A stretch of DNA of 64,000 nt from Serpula lacrymans var. lacrymans S7.9 (taxonomy: Eukaryota; Basidiomycota; Agaricomycetes; Boletales; Serpulaceae). Shown here one piece after another: positions 1 to 10,400 of this stretch (position 1 is the stretch's first letter; each line of letters opens with the position of its first letter). Under the pieces are notes generated by a model. The model had not been told where the DNA came from. It did no database searches and worked only from the letters and a program-made list of their open reading frames with translations. The position numbers and the translations under genes were made by a program. The stretch spans positions 1,570,907 through 1,634,906 of the forward strand of contig NW_006763296.1 in the NCBI RefSeq assembly GCF_000218685.1, read 5' to 3'.

Positions 1-418
1 GACAGACTGGTATGCTCTGACCTGATATCGCGAGGGATGGATATGAGTCACGTGTCGCACGTGGTGAGCTACGACGTGCCGGTGGACATGCGGAAGTACG
101 TGCACCGTGTGGGAAGAACAGCGCGGGCAGGGAGGGAAGGCGACGCGTGGACATTGGTCGAAGAACAGGAGGTGAGTGCCGTGACAAAGTGTGACCGAGC
201 GGGGAGTCACTGATGTCACAACAGGCGCGGTATTTCAAACGGATGCTGTCAGAGGCTGATCACATAAGCAGAGTCAGGAAGATGAGGCTGACAGAGCGAG
301 ATCTGTTCCCGCTCATGGCTCCTTATCAGGTACGTCTCTCCATTCTCGCTCATTGGTCATCGTGCTGAGTCAGCGCTAGACGGCACTGGCGGGCCTGAAG
401 GAGTCGTATGTGCGCTGA
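1..418 (+). CDS. DBP6: DEAD-box RNA helicase, C-terminal part (Dbp6/DDX51 type), 5' truncated by window edge
   Basis: Three exons can be read: 1-171, 225-329 and 380-418, with GT-AG introns of 53 and 50 nt, ending at TGA 416-418. Exon 1 holds helicase motif V (DLISRGMD) and motif VI ([13 protein letters not shown]), which bind and hydrolyse ATP across the RecA2 interface. The next residues, [16 protein letters not shown], and the short tail ending [15 protein letters not shown] match the end of the Dbp6/DDX51 branch. That branch acts in the nucleolus on early 60S ribosomal precursors. The N-terminal RecA1 domain lies outside the window, so the subfamily rests on the tail only. The helicase call is very sure and the Dbp6 assignment is probable. 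Confidence 0.85.
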
Positions 419-1642
419 ACCTCGGCACCTCGGCACTCTATCACAATGTATCCATCGACTATCAGTGACAGTGTATTAGCGTTGCCGCTCTCTTGCCGCT
501 CTCTATCACAAATATCACAAATGTCTGCTATTGGTTGTTAGACAGACTGTGGGAGGTGATAGTAGCATAAACTGAAATGGCCAGGAATAAAAGAAAGACT
601 CTGTCATGTCTGCAGCACATGTGTCATCACATATGGCTGTACAAGAGTCGTACTTTGTCTGATAAAATGGGCAACGTACCTCCCATACAAGCGAGCACTG
701 TCGATGATGAGAACTGTTGTTAGAAAACCACACACAAAAACAAACTAACACACAATTCTCCCAGATTCCACGGAACTTGTATATGGGCTTTGCCTCCTAG
801 AACAGTGGGTGCTCTGGTTGTTTGTGGGGTGGTATGTATGACAATTCTTCAAAGTAAAACCCAGAGATGTACGGGTGTGGGTTTTTGAGGAGAAGGGATA
901 GTTGAGCTATAGAAGATAGGGGCTTTATGACGAGAATGTACAAGCACTACCTTGCTAATTGTAGCACAAGGTAGGTTTAAGAGCGATGAGATGACAAGAT
1001 TCCCAGTGATAGCAGGCTCCTGACGCACAAACTGTAGTGCTCAGAAGGACTCTAATTGAAAGGGATGACAATCACTTTCAAAAGTGATGAGAGTGACAAT
1101 GACAGCAGTTAACAGTGGTAGCAGTGGGAACTGTTGTAACCACACTGGATCACAGATAGCAGAGTAGTGACTTGAGATTAGAGAAGAAGTTAGAGTTCTT
1201 GTTGTTTTTTTACAAGGTAAAATACAGGGGTTTATATAGTAAAAGAAAGGTAGGCTATGCACAGTATAGCTGTGCAAAAAGAATGAGAAAGAACATGAAA
1301 GAAGGAATGTACACTGACGAATCCTGCGTAGTTAGTACAGGATAAGATCATCAAAATAAGGAAAAGAAAGGGATAGAACAATAAATGCTGTGTAAGTAAT
1401 GTCACAGGTTTGTACAGCCATAAAATAAAGTCCAATAACAGAAAGAGAGCAAGAAAATCATGAAGTCATCGGAAGATGCAGTAAAAAACAAAACAATATC
1501 AGTATCAGCACAATTCCTTTATTGTCAGTCAGGCATTCTAAAAAAATATATGTCCATAAAAATGATTCAAAAATCAAAATTAATTGCACTATAAATGAAT
1601 GTTCTACTGAAAAAAAAGAAACTGGAGCCACCAGTCCACCAC

Positions 1643-2014
1643 CTAGTCTAAATCTGATGGTTCCATGGCCTTACCAACAGACTGGTTGTATTGGACCACC
1701 TGATCAAACGAGGGAGGGAGAGGAGTAGTTCCAATTTGGAACAAGTGAGTCCCAGGCAGCGTGTGGTAGGTGTAGCTGTAGCAAAGACGATGGACAAAAG
1801 ATAAGTGTACCCAAGTGAATGGGACAGCAATGAACATGGGCGACGCAAGGGGATGAACCTTCTCCAGCTCGAAAACTACCCATCCACACTCCAACCAGGC
1901 GAGACAAGTGACCAATGATTTGATGGTATACAATGGAAGATTGATGTCATGAAGATGGATCTGTTGCCCAATTTGGACCAGCCACCGGGGCTTTGCTGAT
2001 ATCAGCAGTGGCAC
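1643..2014 (-). CDS. 123-codon open frame inside LTR-like element copy 1, unknown
   Basis: An uninterrupted 123-codon frame with the same start and stop as a frame in the other copy (39202-39573). The two translations differ at about 17 positions, and long stretches, such as GWVVFELEKVHPLA and VPFTWVHLSFVHRL, are identical. I recognise no domain. It has no intron and no signal peptide. It could be a real small protein carried in the LTR, or a frame kept open by chance because the copies are fairly young. The neighbouring coding potential is low and codon use cannot be assessed from two copies. Confidence 0.25.
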   Translation of the reverse strand: MPLLISAKPRWLVQIGQQIHLHDINLPLYTIKSLVTCLAWLECGWVVFELEKVHPLASPMFIAVPFTWVHLSFVHRLCYSYTYHTLPGTHLFQIGTTPLPPSFDQVVQYNQSVGKAMEPSDLD

Positions 2015-2108
2015 GTGGTGGTCAATTGATCAGCGACAGAAGCAAATAGAGAGTGATGACATCAGGTATGGTGGGGGAGCAAGGATGACGAGCAGGAGGA
2101 GGGTGGAG

Positions 2109-2395
2109 GTGACGAGGAGGTGAACTAGAATGGGGATCCAGATGCAATTGTCGGGCGAGAATAAAAAAGAGAGCAAGGGTCCCATGGTGGGGCTAAGTAA
2201 AGAAAAAAGTAAGGAAGAACAACAAAAGCGAGGGCACAATGTGTAGCCAGTGGTGATGAGGAAGTGGACTAGAATAGGGAGCCAGAAACGACCGTCCAGT
2301 GAGAATAAAAAAGAGAGTAAGGGGCTCATGGTGGGGCTGAGTAAAGAAAAAAAGGTAAATGAGAACAACAAAAGCAAGGGTGCAATGTGTAGCCA
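2109..2395. repeat. Two-unit tandem duplication (about 143-bp unit) inside LTR copy 1
   Basis: The block beginning near 2109 (gtgacgaggaggtgaactag) recurs near 2252 (ggtgatgaggaagtggactag), and both run to the shared 'caatgtgtagccag' end. Copy 2 of the element (39000-39130) has only one such unit. This explains nearly all of the 129-bp length difference between the two copies. Confidence 0.75.
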
Positions 2396-2764
2396 GTGAC
2401 GATGCAAAAATTTGCCAAAATGCAGAAATGCAGAAAGTTCCAAATGGAAAGCAAAGGCAAGTGCAATTTGATTGCCTAATAGGGGTGGTGCTGATCAGCC
2501 ACAAGTTCGAAAAAGGCAATATTAATTACTATTCCATGTGGCACTATGCCTGTGTGGCGCAAAGGCAAGCCTTTTGAATATTTGCTTCATTTTTGACACC
2601 TGTCCATGCTACCAATCAACTTTGGTGCATGACAGCAATAACTTACATCCACTCTGGCTATCCTACATTATATTCCTGTTTAGTTCCTATGTGCGTGAAC
2701 TTTCTTCCTTTGTTTCCTTTTTGTTTCCAAGCTGATGAGGGTGTGTGATATACCTAGTTTTAGG

Positions 2765-3275
2765 CACACTACAAACAAATTTGGATCCATTCGAGCTGCA
2801 CAACAATGCTCAGCTATGGGATGCATTGAAGTAATCTCACCTTGTTAAAGCCACCAAGGAGGCTTTACCTGAAGACTCACAAACCAAGTCACAGAGCAAA
2901 ACACAGGCTCCAGCTGCTCAATTCACTCTAGACAGCCCTATTGACCACAAAAGGGGCAATCTCTTGGTTGGCCAGGTAAGTCATTGTTGTTGGGCTTCAA
3001 AGAAAGGAATCAGTTTGTTGACTGTTATAATATTTTCACAGTGATTGTCGGTGCTGTTGGCACAAGCTCTTGTTAATGATACCAAGTTGCTTATTTTGGA
3101 CGAGGTAACAGGTATGTTTTCTTCATACACTCACAAAAGCTTTCTTAATTTTATCTGACTTGTTCATGATTCAGCTTTCATCAATTATGAGACCAATCAC
3201 AGAATTCAAGAAACTATCACAACCAAATTCAAGGAGAGGACAATATTGTGCATTGCTTATACGTACACATGAATT
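2765..3275 (+). pseudogene. Decayed fragment of an ABCC transporter second nucleotide-binding domain
   Basis: The plus strand reads GTLQTNLDPFELHNNAQLWD, then a stop (TAA near 2831), then a run ending LVGQ at a GT donor. After the intron come a second stop and ALVNDTKLLILDE (ABC Walker B). After another intron comes YETNHRIQETITTKFKERTI, the start of the H-loop strand. The order matches the end of NBD2 in the neighbouring minus-strand gene (compare GTIHSNLDPFSQYDDAQLWD there). It lacks Walker A and all membrane segments and carries several stops. It is a remnant of a second, related transporter or of an inverted duplication. Confidence 0.8.
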
Positions 3276-3380
3276 TGAGATGACTGAAGCAATGGCTAAC
3301 ATGCAATCAATACTAAATATTGGATTTAGCCATGTGACCTCACATAGCCACCTGACCACAGGGAGTGCATAAAAGCAAAG

Positions 3381-3454
3381 TGGACCAGCTGGGGATTGAA
3401 CCCAGGACCTCTGCCTATATGTGGCAGTGCTCTAGCCAACTGAGCTACTAGCCC
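3381..3454 (-). tRNA. tRNA-like element (pseudo-tRNA or SINE head), anticodon position reads ATA
   Basis: On the minus strand 74 nt fold as a cloverleaf. The acceptor stem is GGGCTAG/CTGGTCC with two G-U type pairs. The D arm is GCTC/GAGC with box A (TAGCTCAGTTGG). The anticodon stem is CTGCC/GGCAG, the variable loop is 5 nt, and the T arm is CTGGG/CCCAG with a perfect box B (GGTTCAATCC). The anticodon loop is ACATATA, so position 33 is C rather than the near-universal U and the anticodon would be ATA, which eukaryotes do not normally use. A TTTT run 10-14 nt downstream could end Pol III transcription. It is best seen as a tRNA-derived element rather than a working tRNA. Confidence 0.6.
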
Positions 3455-4401
3455 TTACACTAATGTCAACTCATGATGTATGTTGTCTAACAAGGCTAAC
3501 AGGCTTTGACCTTGACTATTCCAACACTAGATTGCTTATGCACTATTATCACTTACAACAGGATTTGTGTGCTTGATGCTGGGTGTATTGCTGTAAGCAT
3601 TGTATCTCTTCATCTTCTCTATAGCAGTTGTTCTCACTACTATACATTGGCGGGAATTTGACACACCCACTGTACTGTATTCCATGCTCAACAGCATATT
3701 CAGTGACAAAACCGGATAAACCCGGTCTCTGCTAAAGCAGCCATTGTTCTCCATGGAGCATAGCCATCATTCCATGGAGTCACCCTTGTTCTCCTAGGAG
3801 TCATTATACTGTAGTGAGTAGCACCTCTGACTATAAGTAGTAGGGGGTTTAGTATAGGAATACCTCAGTCGTTTCTATAGCCTCTTAGGCAGCAGCTGAG
3901 GTATGTTACATTACATTTATTAGAGATTACCTTAAACTAACATCTATTGAGTTTCACTTAGATTATTATTCAGGGGCATATGTGACCGTTCTTTGATTTC
4001 ATGGAAAGACATTGTATCTGCATCCAAAGCAAAAGGAGGCTGAATTATGAAATGAAATGACATGCTGACATATACAAAACTATAGATACTTTTATTAGAG
4101 TAACCATTTGTGCAAAAAAAACAAATTGATTGATTGATTCACCAACACGTAGAAGAATTATGACCTACCCATGTGTACAACATCTTATTTACCAATCATT
4201 AATATACGGGATATTTGTGATGATCAACCAGGTTTCGAAATCATCTACCTTCACATTGAATGAAATCACATATCAACATTCATTCATTTCAAAAAATCTA
4301 AATAAATGTTTCATACAAGTCATACACGTTACATTTATGATTATCTCTGCAAAGCATTCCAAAGTTAATTCTTGTGCACCACATCTAATTGGGTCATAAA
4401 T
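3455..4401. other. Intergenic, repeat-like, no gene seen
   Basis: No frame with supportable similarity was found. Between 3749 and 3800 there are three 10-bp (near-)palindromes, CTCCATGGAG, TTCCATGGAG and CTCCTAGGAG, followed by an AT-rich TATA-like stretch. The arrangement recalls the promoter part of a retrotransposon LTR, but I could not define ends or a target duplication. The 3' part (about 4100-4400) is simply the downstream flank of the ABC pseudogene. Confidence 0.4.
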
Positions 4402-7400
4402 CTAAAGAGTATCTGCACCTATTTCCATATCCTTGAGGGATATGTTGCTTCTTTCACATATACCACGGAAAATACCGTCTTCCTTCCTGTACAAGTTCAA
4501 TGGTGTGTTGAATTCCTGTTCAGCTCATGAGCCCCTCTCCCTGTTCAAAGAGGCAGGCGAGAACTTACTGCTACCAAACCGGCATTCAAAATGAGTATAC
4601 AATTGTACAAGATGATGGTTCGCAGACAATCTTCCCAACTTGTGTCAACAATTGTACTTTGATGACAAGAAAAGAACCTACGAGCTATGCATAGAAGTGT
4701 GCGGTCGCTGAATTCAGACTGTATTGTACTTTGACTCTTGCTGTCTGTCTCCAGATCAACGGAAGCTCTTGAATCTAAAAGTGAGACATTGGAAGCAAAA
4801 GCAGGTGATGAATCCAACATACGTCGCCTCGTCCAAGACAACCACTCTACTGTCCTTCACTAGTGCACGAGCAAGACTCAGGAGAGACCATTCTCCGACA
4901 CTTAAATTTGCGCCTTCACTCTCTATTATAGTGTCAAGAGTGAAACAATTGATTGGTGTATGCTCTCCAGAAGTATTGTCTGAAAAGAAGAATTCGTGTT
5001 TCGTCGTGGGAGCATTAACCAAATATGACCTGTGTAGAGCATCCCATAATTGGGCATCATCATACTGAGAAAATGGATCTAAATTGGAGTGTATTGTTCC
5101 TAGACAAAATGACATCAGCATTAACGAAGCCGAGCAAACTATAACAACTTACCACTGAAAAGTAGAGGCTAGACATGATTGATCAATTAGTCTTGATTTC
5201 AAACAAATGATTACCATACATACATCTTGAGGAATGATGGAAATTTTTGTTCTAAGATTGCTGAGGCCAAGAGTTGATATGTCGATACTAAACACAAATG
5301 TTGACAAAGTATCATCTACCACAAACATCAGCACTCACCCATCAATTGTGATACTTCCAGAAGACAATTTTACGATTTTAAATAATGCCAGCATCAAGGA
5401 TGATTTTCCTGCACCCGTCCTAGAAGAAACGTAAGATCAAGATACATACTGCAGCCAACCACTTGTGAAGCAAACCTTCCAACAACACCAATTTTCTCGC
5501 CTCCTTTTATCTGTATGGATATTCCTTTCAGGACGTTGGGTAATCCAGGTCTATAGCTCATCTGGATTTCTTTGAATTCGATGGTTCCACACATTGGCCA
5601 CTCTGGAGGTGGTTTGTTATCTTCGATCACATGTGGTGCCTCTTGGTCAATGATGTCTCCTCGACTGTAGTGAACAACTATGAGGTACCAGTAAGGAAAA
5701 GATGATGAGAGAGTTATGATTTCATTTTATTACCTCTTTCAACAGAGTTCATGTAGTTCTGTTCGACGGAGTCAGTGGCCGTAGGCAAGAAAAATAAGAT
5801 ATAGCGCGCATACCTCCACTTTGGCAGTTTGACGTGTCACCAGTCCGCACATTTGAGCCATTGAAGCTATGTTACGTGAGTGGAGAAAGAGCACAATCAA
5901 ACAACTACTCACTTGTATATGTTAATACCAAACCAATTTGTGCAGGGTTAATCCCTGACACCCCAATAATGGAGAAAAGACCGATCTGACATTGCTAAGG
6001 ATCGTGCACCCTAGAATGAAAACTATGAACTCACAATGAGAACTAGAACACCACCCATGAAGTCTAGTCTGATAGCCAGCCACCTAACAGACGGGATGAG
6101 ATGGACAGCCACCTGAAACTCAGCTTACTCGTACCTTTGATTTGTAACGGTGAGATACAATGCTCGGTTTTCGAGATCAATATAGTACTTGTTGTCCCTT
6201 ATAAATGGATTAAGTTCTCCATAACTTCGAATAGTCGGGAGACCCGTAAGCGTCTCTGAGAAGTGAGCATAAAGGATAGAACAAAGCATCGAATCTATGT
6301 TCATGCATCAGCAACTATGGAGCAAAAGGGCGCTGGGTCAATCACTCACCTAAACATTTCACCTCCCGCGCACTGGCACGATAGAAAGCAGTGAAGTAGC
6401 TATAGCCTACAGCAATAACAACAACAGCTATGACTGGAGGATATGATAAGCGCCGAGCGTTAGCATTCTCTGACTGCATCCACTTACCAAAGTAAGGCTC
6501 TAATATAGCAACAATTACCACTGATGATATAGTAATGACAACTGTAAACATATATGTTAAATAGAGGGCAAGAGGAGTAACAAAATATCGGGCACAAATA
6601 ATCTTATCGACACTGAAAGGAAAGTCACACAGTTAATAATCGCAATAAATGAGGTTTTGTGTAGTGACTTATGGGCTAACTGGTTATCAATTGCTGGTAC
6701 AGGGTAACATCAGCTAGTGAAACACATCATAAACAAAAAGAGACGAACTGTCCACATCTTTTCCAAAGACACTTAATATACGTCCCATTGGCTAAGTGGA
6801 CAACTGTCAGAGGGCTCAAGAGGCTGCCAAAAAGATAGACTTACAGTAGTATCAAAGAACGACATAGGGGCATAGAAAATGTTTTTGACTGAATTGTGGT
6901 GCAGATTTTGCGAAATGAAAAAAGCCATATAATCCATCGCAATACATCTGAAGGATCGTCAGCCAATGTTTCTCGAGCTCGACATATTCACTCTCACAGA
7001 AGTAAAGTGAACACTGCTTGAGACACACCAAGAGCCCCGTACAAGATCTGGTAAAAAGAGTTAGGTTGATTATAGGTGCTGAACCAGACATCAGTATATA
7101 TATAATCAATTATAGAAGAGCATCAACTTACTTTGCCTCCCACCAAACCAAGACATATGAGTTTATGATTTGACTGCCTTGCATAAGAAGCACAAATAAT
7201 ATCACCAGAGGAGCAGTAAATAACCCTCGTGCCGCAACAAGATAGGTCCAGTAAACTGTGAAATACGCTTTAGTGGCATCAAAAAGCGTAGCATGTGAGA
7301 TCCTTACCACCCCAGGACACCAAACCAGTTGTGCACTTTTCTTTGACCATCAATCTTCCCTCCAACTTTCCGCTTCCTGCAGCATTTTTCTTTGCATTTT

Positions 7401-10400
7401 GCGACTTGAGTTTTGCATAATCAATTGTAGCACCTTGCTGCGGTATGACAACTTCCTCGACTGCTTCCTCAGCTTTATCTCCAGTTGCATTACCGCTGAA
7501 TTCCTTGTCCAGACGAGCAAAATTCCTGCAATTTGAGATGAGCTGGTCATAAGTTCCACTTTTGACGATGGCACCATTGTTGATGGTGTAGATGTGATTG
7601 CACTGGGAACGAGGATGACTGTGATGCCGCAATTGCGAAGATATCCGACAATGGCATCTTGAAAGAGGGATTTTCCAACATGGGCATCCACTAAGAGGAA
7701 TATTGTTAAAATCAGTGCTTAAATTATCAAGGCATTTGCGTACCAGCTGACAAAGGATCATCAAAAATCACGATATCAGGATTGAAGTACAATGCTCGAG
7801 CAATATTCACCTATGAGAACTAGATGAGTATTTTTCGAATCTCCAGTCCAATCCTGAAAAAAGGACTTACACGTTGCTTTTGTCCACCACTGAGATTAAT
7901 ACCCTTTTCACCAATCTACAAAACAATCAGCATACCCTTGAAGCGCACATACGCGGGACAAGTTAACCTCTGTAAGATCACCATCAGGAAGCAGCTGTAA
8001 GTCGGGGAGAAGGCAAGCAGTTTCTATGACATGCCAGTACTTGTCCTCGTCAAAAGGCTGGCTGAACGTGACATTGTCCCTCTACAAAACATCATTTCAG
8101 CATCTAAAAAGATTACCATGAGATAAAATTCTGACCAAAGTAGCATTCTGAATCCATGCCGTTTGCAGGCAATAATCTACACGACTGCCGAATGAAACCT
8201 TTCCAGAAACTTTCCTCATCTCTCCAATCAAGCCCTGAAGTAAACTGGACTGTAAACGGTATCAGCATTATAATCACTTGTAACATACACCGAGGGATTT
8301 ACCTTTCCACATCCAATGGGCCCAACTATAGCCACCAAACTCCCTCAAGGAACCACCATATTCACATCCTTGACCTTGGACAGCTCTTCCTTCCCTTCTG
8401 CTGCCTTCGTTACCTCTGCTTTCTGCTTTATAGCCTTTCCTCCCTTTTTTTTCTTCCTCTCCTCATCCATGGCTTCTGCAAACACCTCCCATTCAAAAAT
8501 TGCATTCTCAACTATCAATGCAGGACCTTGTTCCTTGTCCACCTCAAATGCCTTTTCCTTCATCAGATCCGCGTGGAACTGGAACACACGTGTAAGGCAC
8601 TGAAGTGCATTAGCAGTGTTGGGAATATTGCTCATTGCACGTGGCATGAACATCATAGGCTGGCGAAGGAGCTGGAAGAGACCCAGTGTTACGATAACAC
8701 AATTTCTTTTGGACCTTTCCTTCATTTTCATTCTCTGCTTTAACCTTGTATACTTTAGCTTTCACACATGGTGCCATGTGGCACTTCCCCTTTTGTTCAA
8801 ACTCCTCTTTCTCGCGCCGCGTTGCCTTCTTCTTATTTTTAGATACAACTCTCTCACACAGTGGAGCTGGTCATGCGGGCTAGACCCCATGACATCATCA
8901 GCCACTGACTTTATCAACTGTATAGTACATAAGTACAAACACTCTGTATTAGTATATATACCCAAATAAATCCAGGAGACTCCTCAGCAAGTCCTCCTGT
9001 TGTTAACCAACAAACTCTCTGCAGCCTAAGGAGTAACCACTCCCCATTCACTACCCTTATAGTGTGTTCTTGTGTGCGCCAGAGTAACTAACTCTTGGTT
9101 GTTACACCCAGGGAGGAGAAGATAACGGCGACGTTGAAATCATGGGCTGTCAGCGTGTATGTCACAAAGGTGAGGGTAGCTGCGAGCGTGGGGAGAGACA
9201 AGGCGAGCGCAAAACTATGTAGCACATCAGCTTCCGCATTCAACAATCGTCCCTATAGAAAATGCCAAACGCACTTTGCAGAGCTGGAATGCAAGATCTT
9301 CCTGATGCCTCCGAGTTCCTTCTTATGTAGATCAAATATGCCTAGAATATGAATATAATATTATCTCATAAGAAACAAATAACAATGAACCAAAAGATAT
9401 ACAACTGACGCTGTAAAAACGGGACTTCGTATGGGAAGTATTTCACGACACGCATTGCACCCAGTATTTTGAGCAGAACTTTTGCTCTCTGGTCTGTCCA
9501 TTTCATTGACCGCTTTTGGATGCGGAATTGCAGTGACATGACGCGTTCTTGGAGGGGGATGATGAAGAGGAAGAGTGCGAAGCCAGCCAAGGCCGATGGA
9601 CCAAGCTGTTGTTTCATTGAAGATGCAGAAAGGACATTGAGGCAGACAAATCAGTATATGTTGAAATTGAGGATGCAACGATAAGAGGCGTTGAGGTAGG
9701 CGTTCATGGTGTTCTAAGCTTACCTCAGTCAGAAGGATGATCAGACAGACGGTAACTTGAATTGGGGCAGTCCAGGCTTGTTAGAGGTTTATGTTGCGTT
9801 AGTTTTATATATTCTTTGTTGACACTTGATGAACACACCTGCATGCTAATTATTATAAAAGTAAGTTACATAAAGTCGATCACTACCTATTCTTCTATTC
9901 AGTGAGATAGAATGAAACACTCACAAACCACTACGCACACGCATCTATTCTACTGACCTACCAACAGACAACAAAAGTAGACGAGAAGATCACCAACCGT
10001 AAATCAAGCACCACATATGAATTCAACGATCACCCAATATACAAAGGAACACAACACAAAAAAGTCAGCGCATGTGGGAAGCGTGACACGAAGGCTACTC
10101 AAATCTGTGGAAATGTGATTCATGAGTGTCGAATTACTGAGTTTTGTTCTTGCTTTGCCTGTGAGATTGACTCTGCGTTTATAAATACATGGAATAAGTG
10201 CTGCACGCACAAGGAGGCCTGTAGTCATTGAACGCCAGAAGAACTATATTGATTGGACAAATATGTTAGGACGGACAATGCGGTTGGCAAAAGGAATTAA
10301 GCAATTAGAAGATGCGGCAAAATTTTGCCGTTTTGAAGACTACACTATAATAAAGGGAAGGTGCCATATACCTGATGGGTACAAACACTTGTTGTGACAA

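Larger units (their letters stand above)
699..2634 (-). mobile_element. Solo-LTR-like element, copy 1 (1936 bp)
   Basis: Read on the minus strand the element starts TGTCATGCACC (2634 downward) and ends CATCATCGACA at 699, giving TG...CA ends inside a TGTC/GACA pair as in retrotransposon LTRs. A second copy lies inverted at 38720-40526 and aligns end to end. The flanks here are gcac and gcaa, a poor match, so the target duplication is eroded or absent. Copy 1 is longer mainly because of an internal tandem duplication (about 2109-2395). Compared with copy 2, many changes are CpG to TpG or CpA. No gag or pol genes lie beside it, so it is called a solo LTR. A non-LTR repeat with chance TG...CA ends cannot be excluded. 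Confidence 0.7.

Noticed and set aside
515..751. 78-codon frame on the minus strand overlapping the start of LTR copy 1
   Set aside because: It crosses the element boundary, is Cys/Ser-rich without any domain, and is not kept in the other copy.
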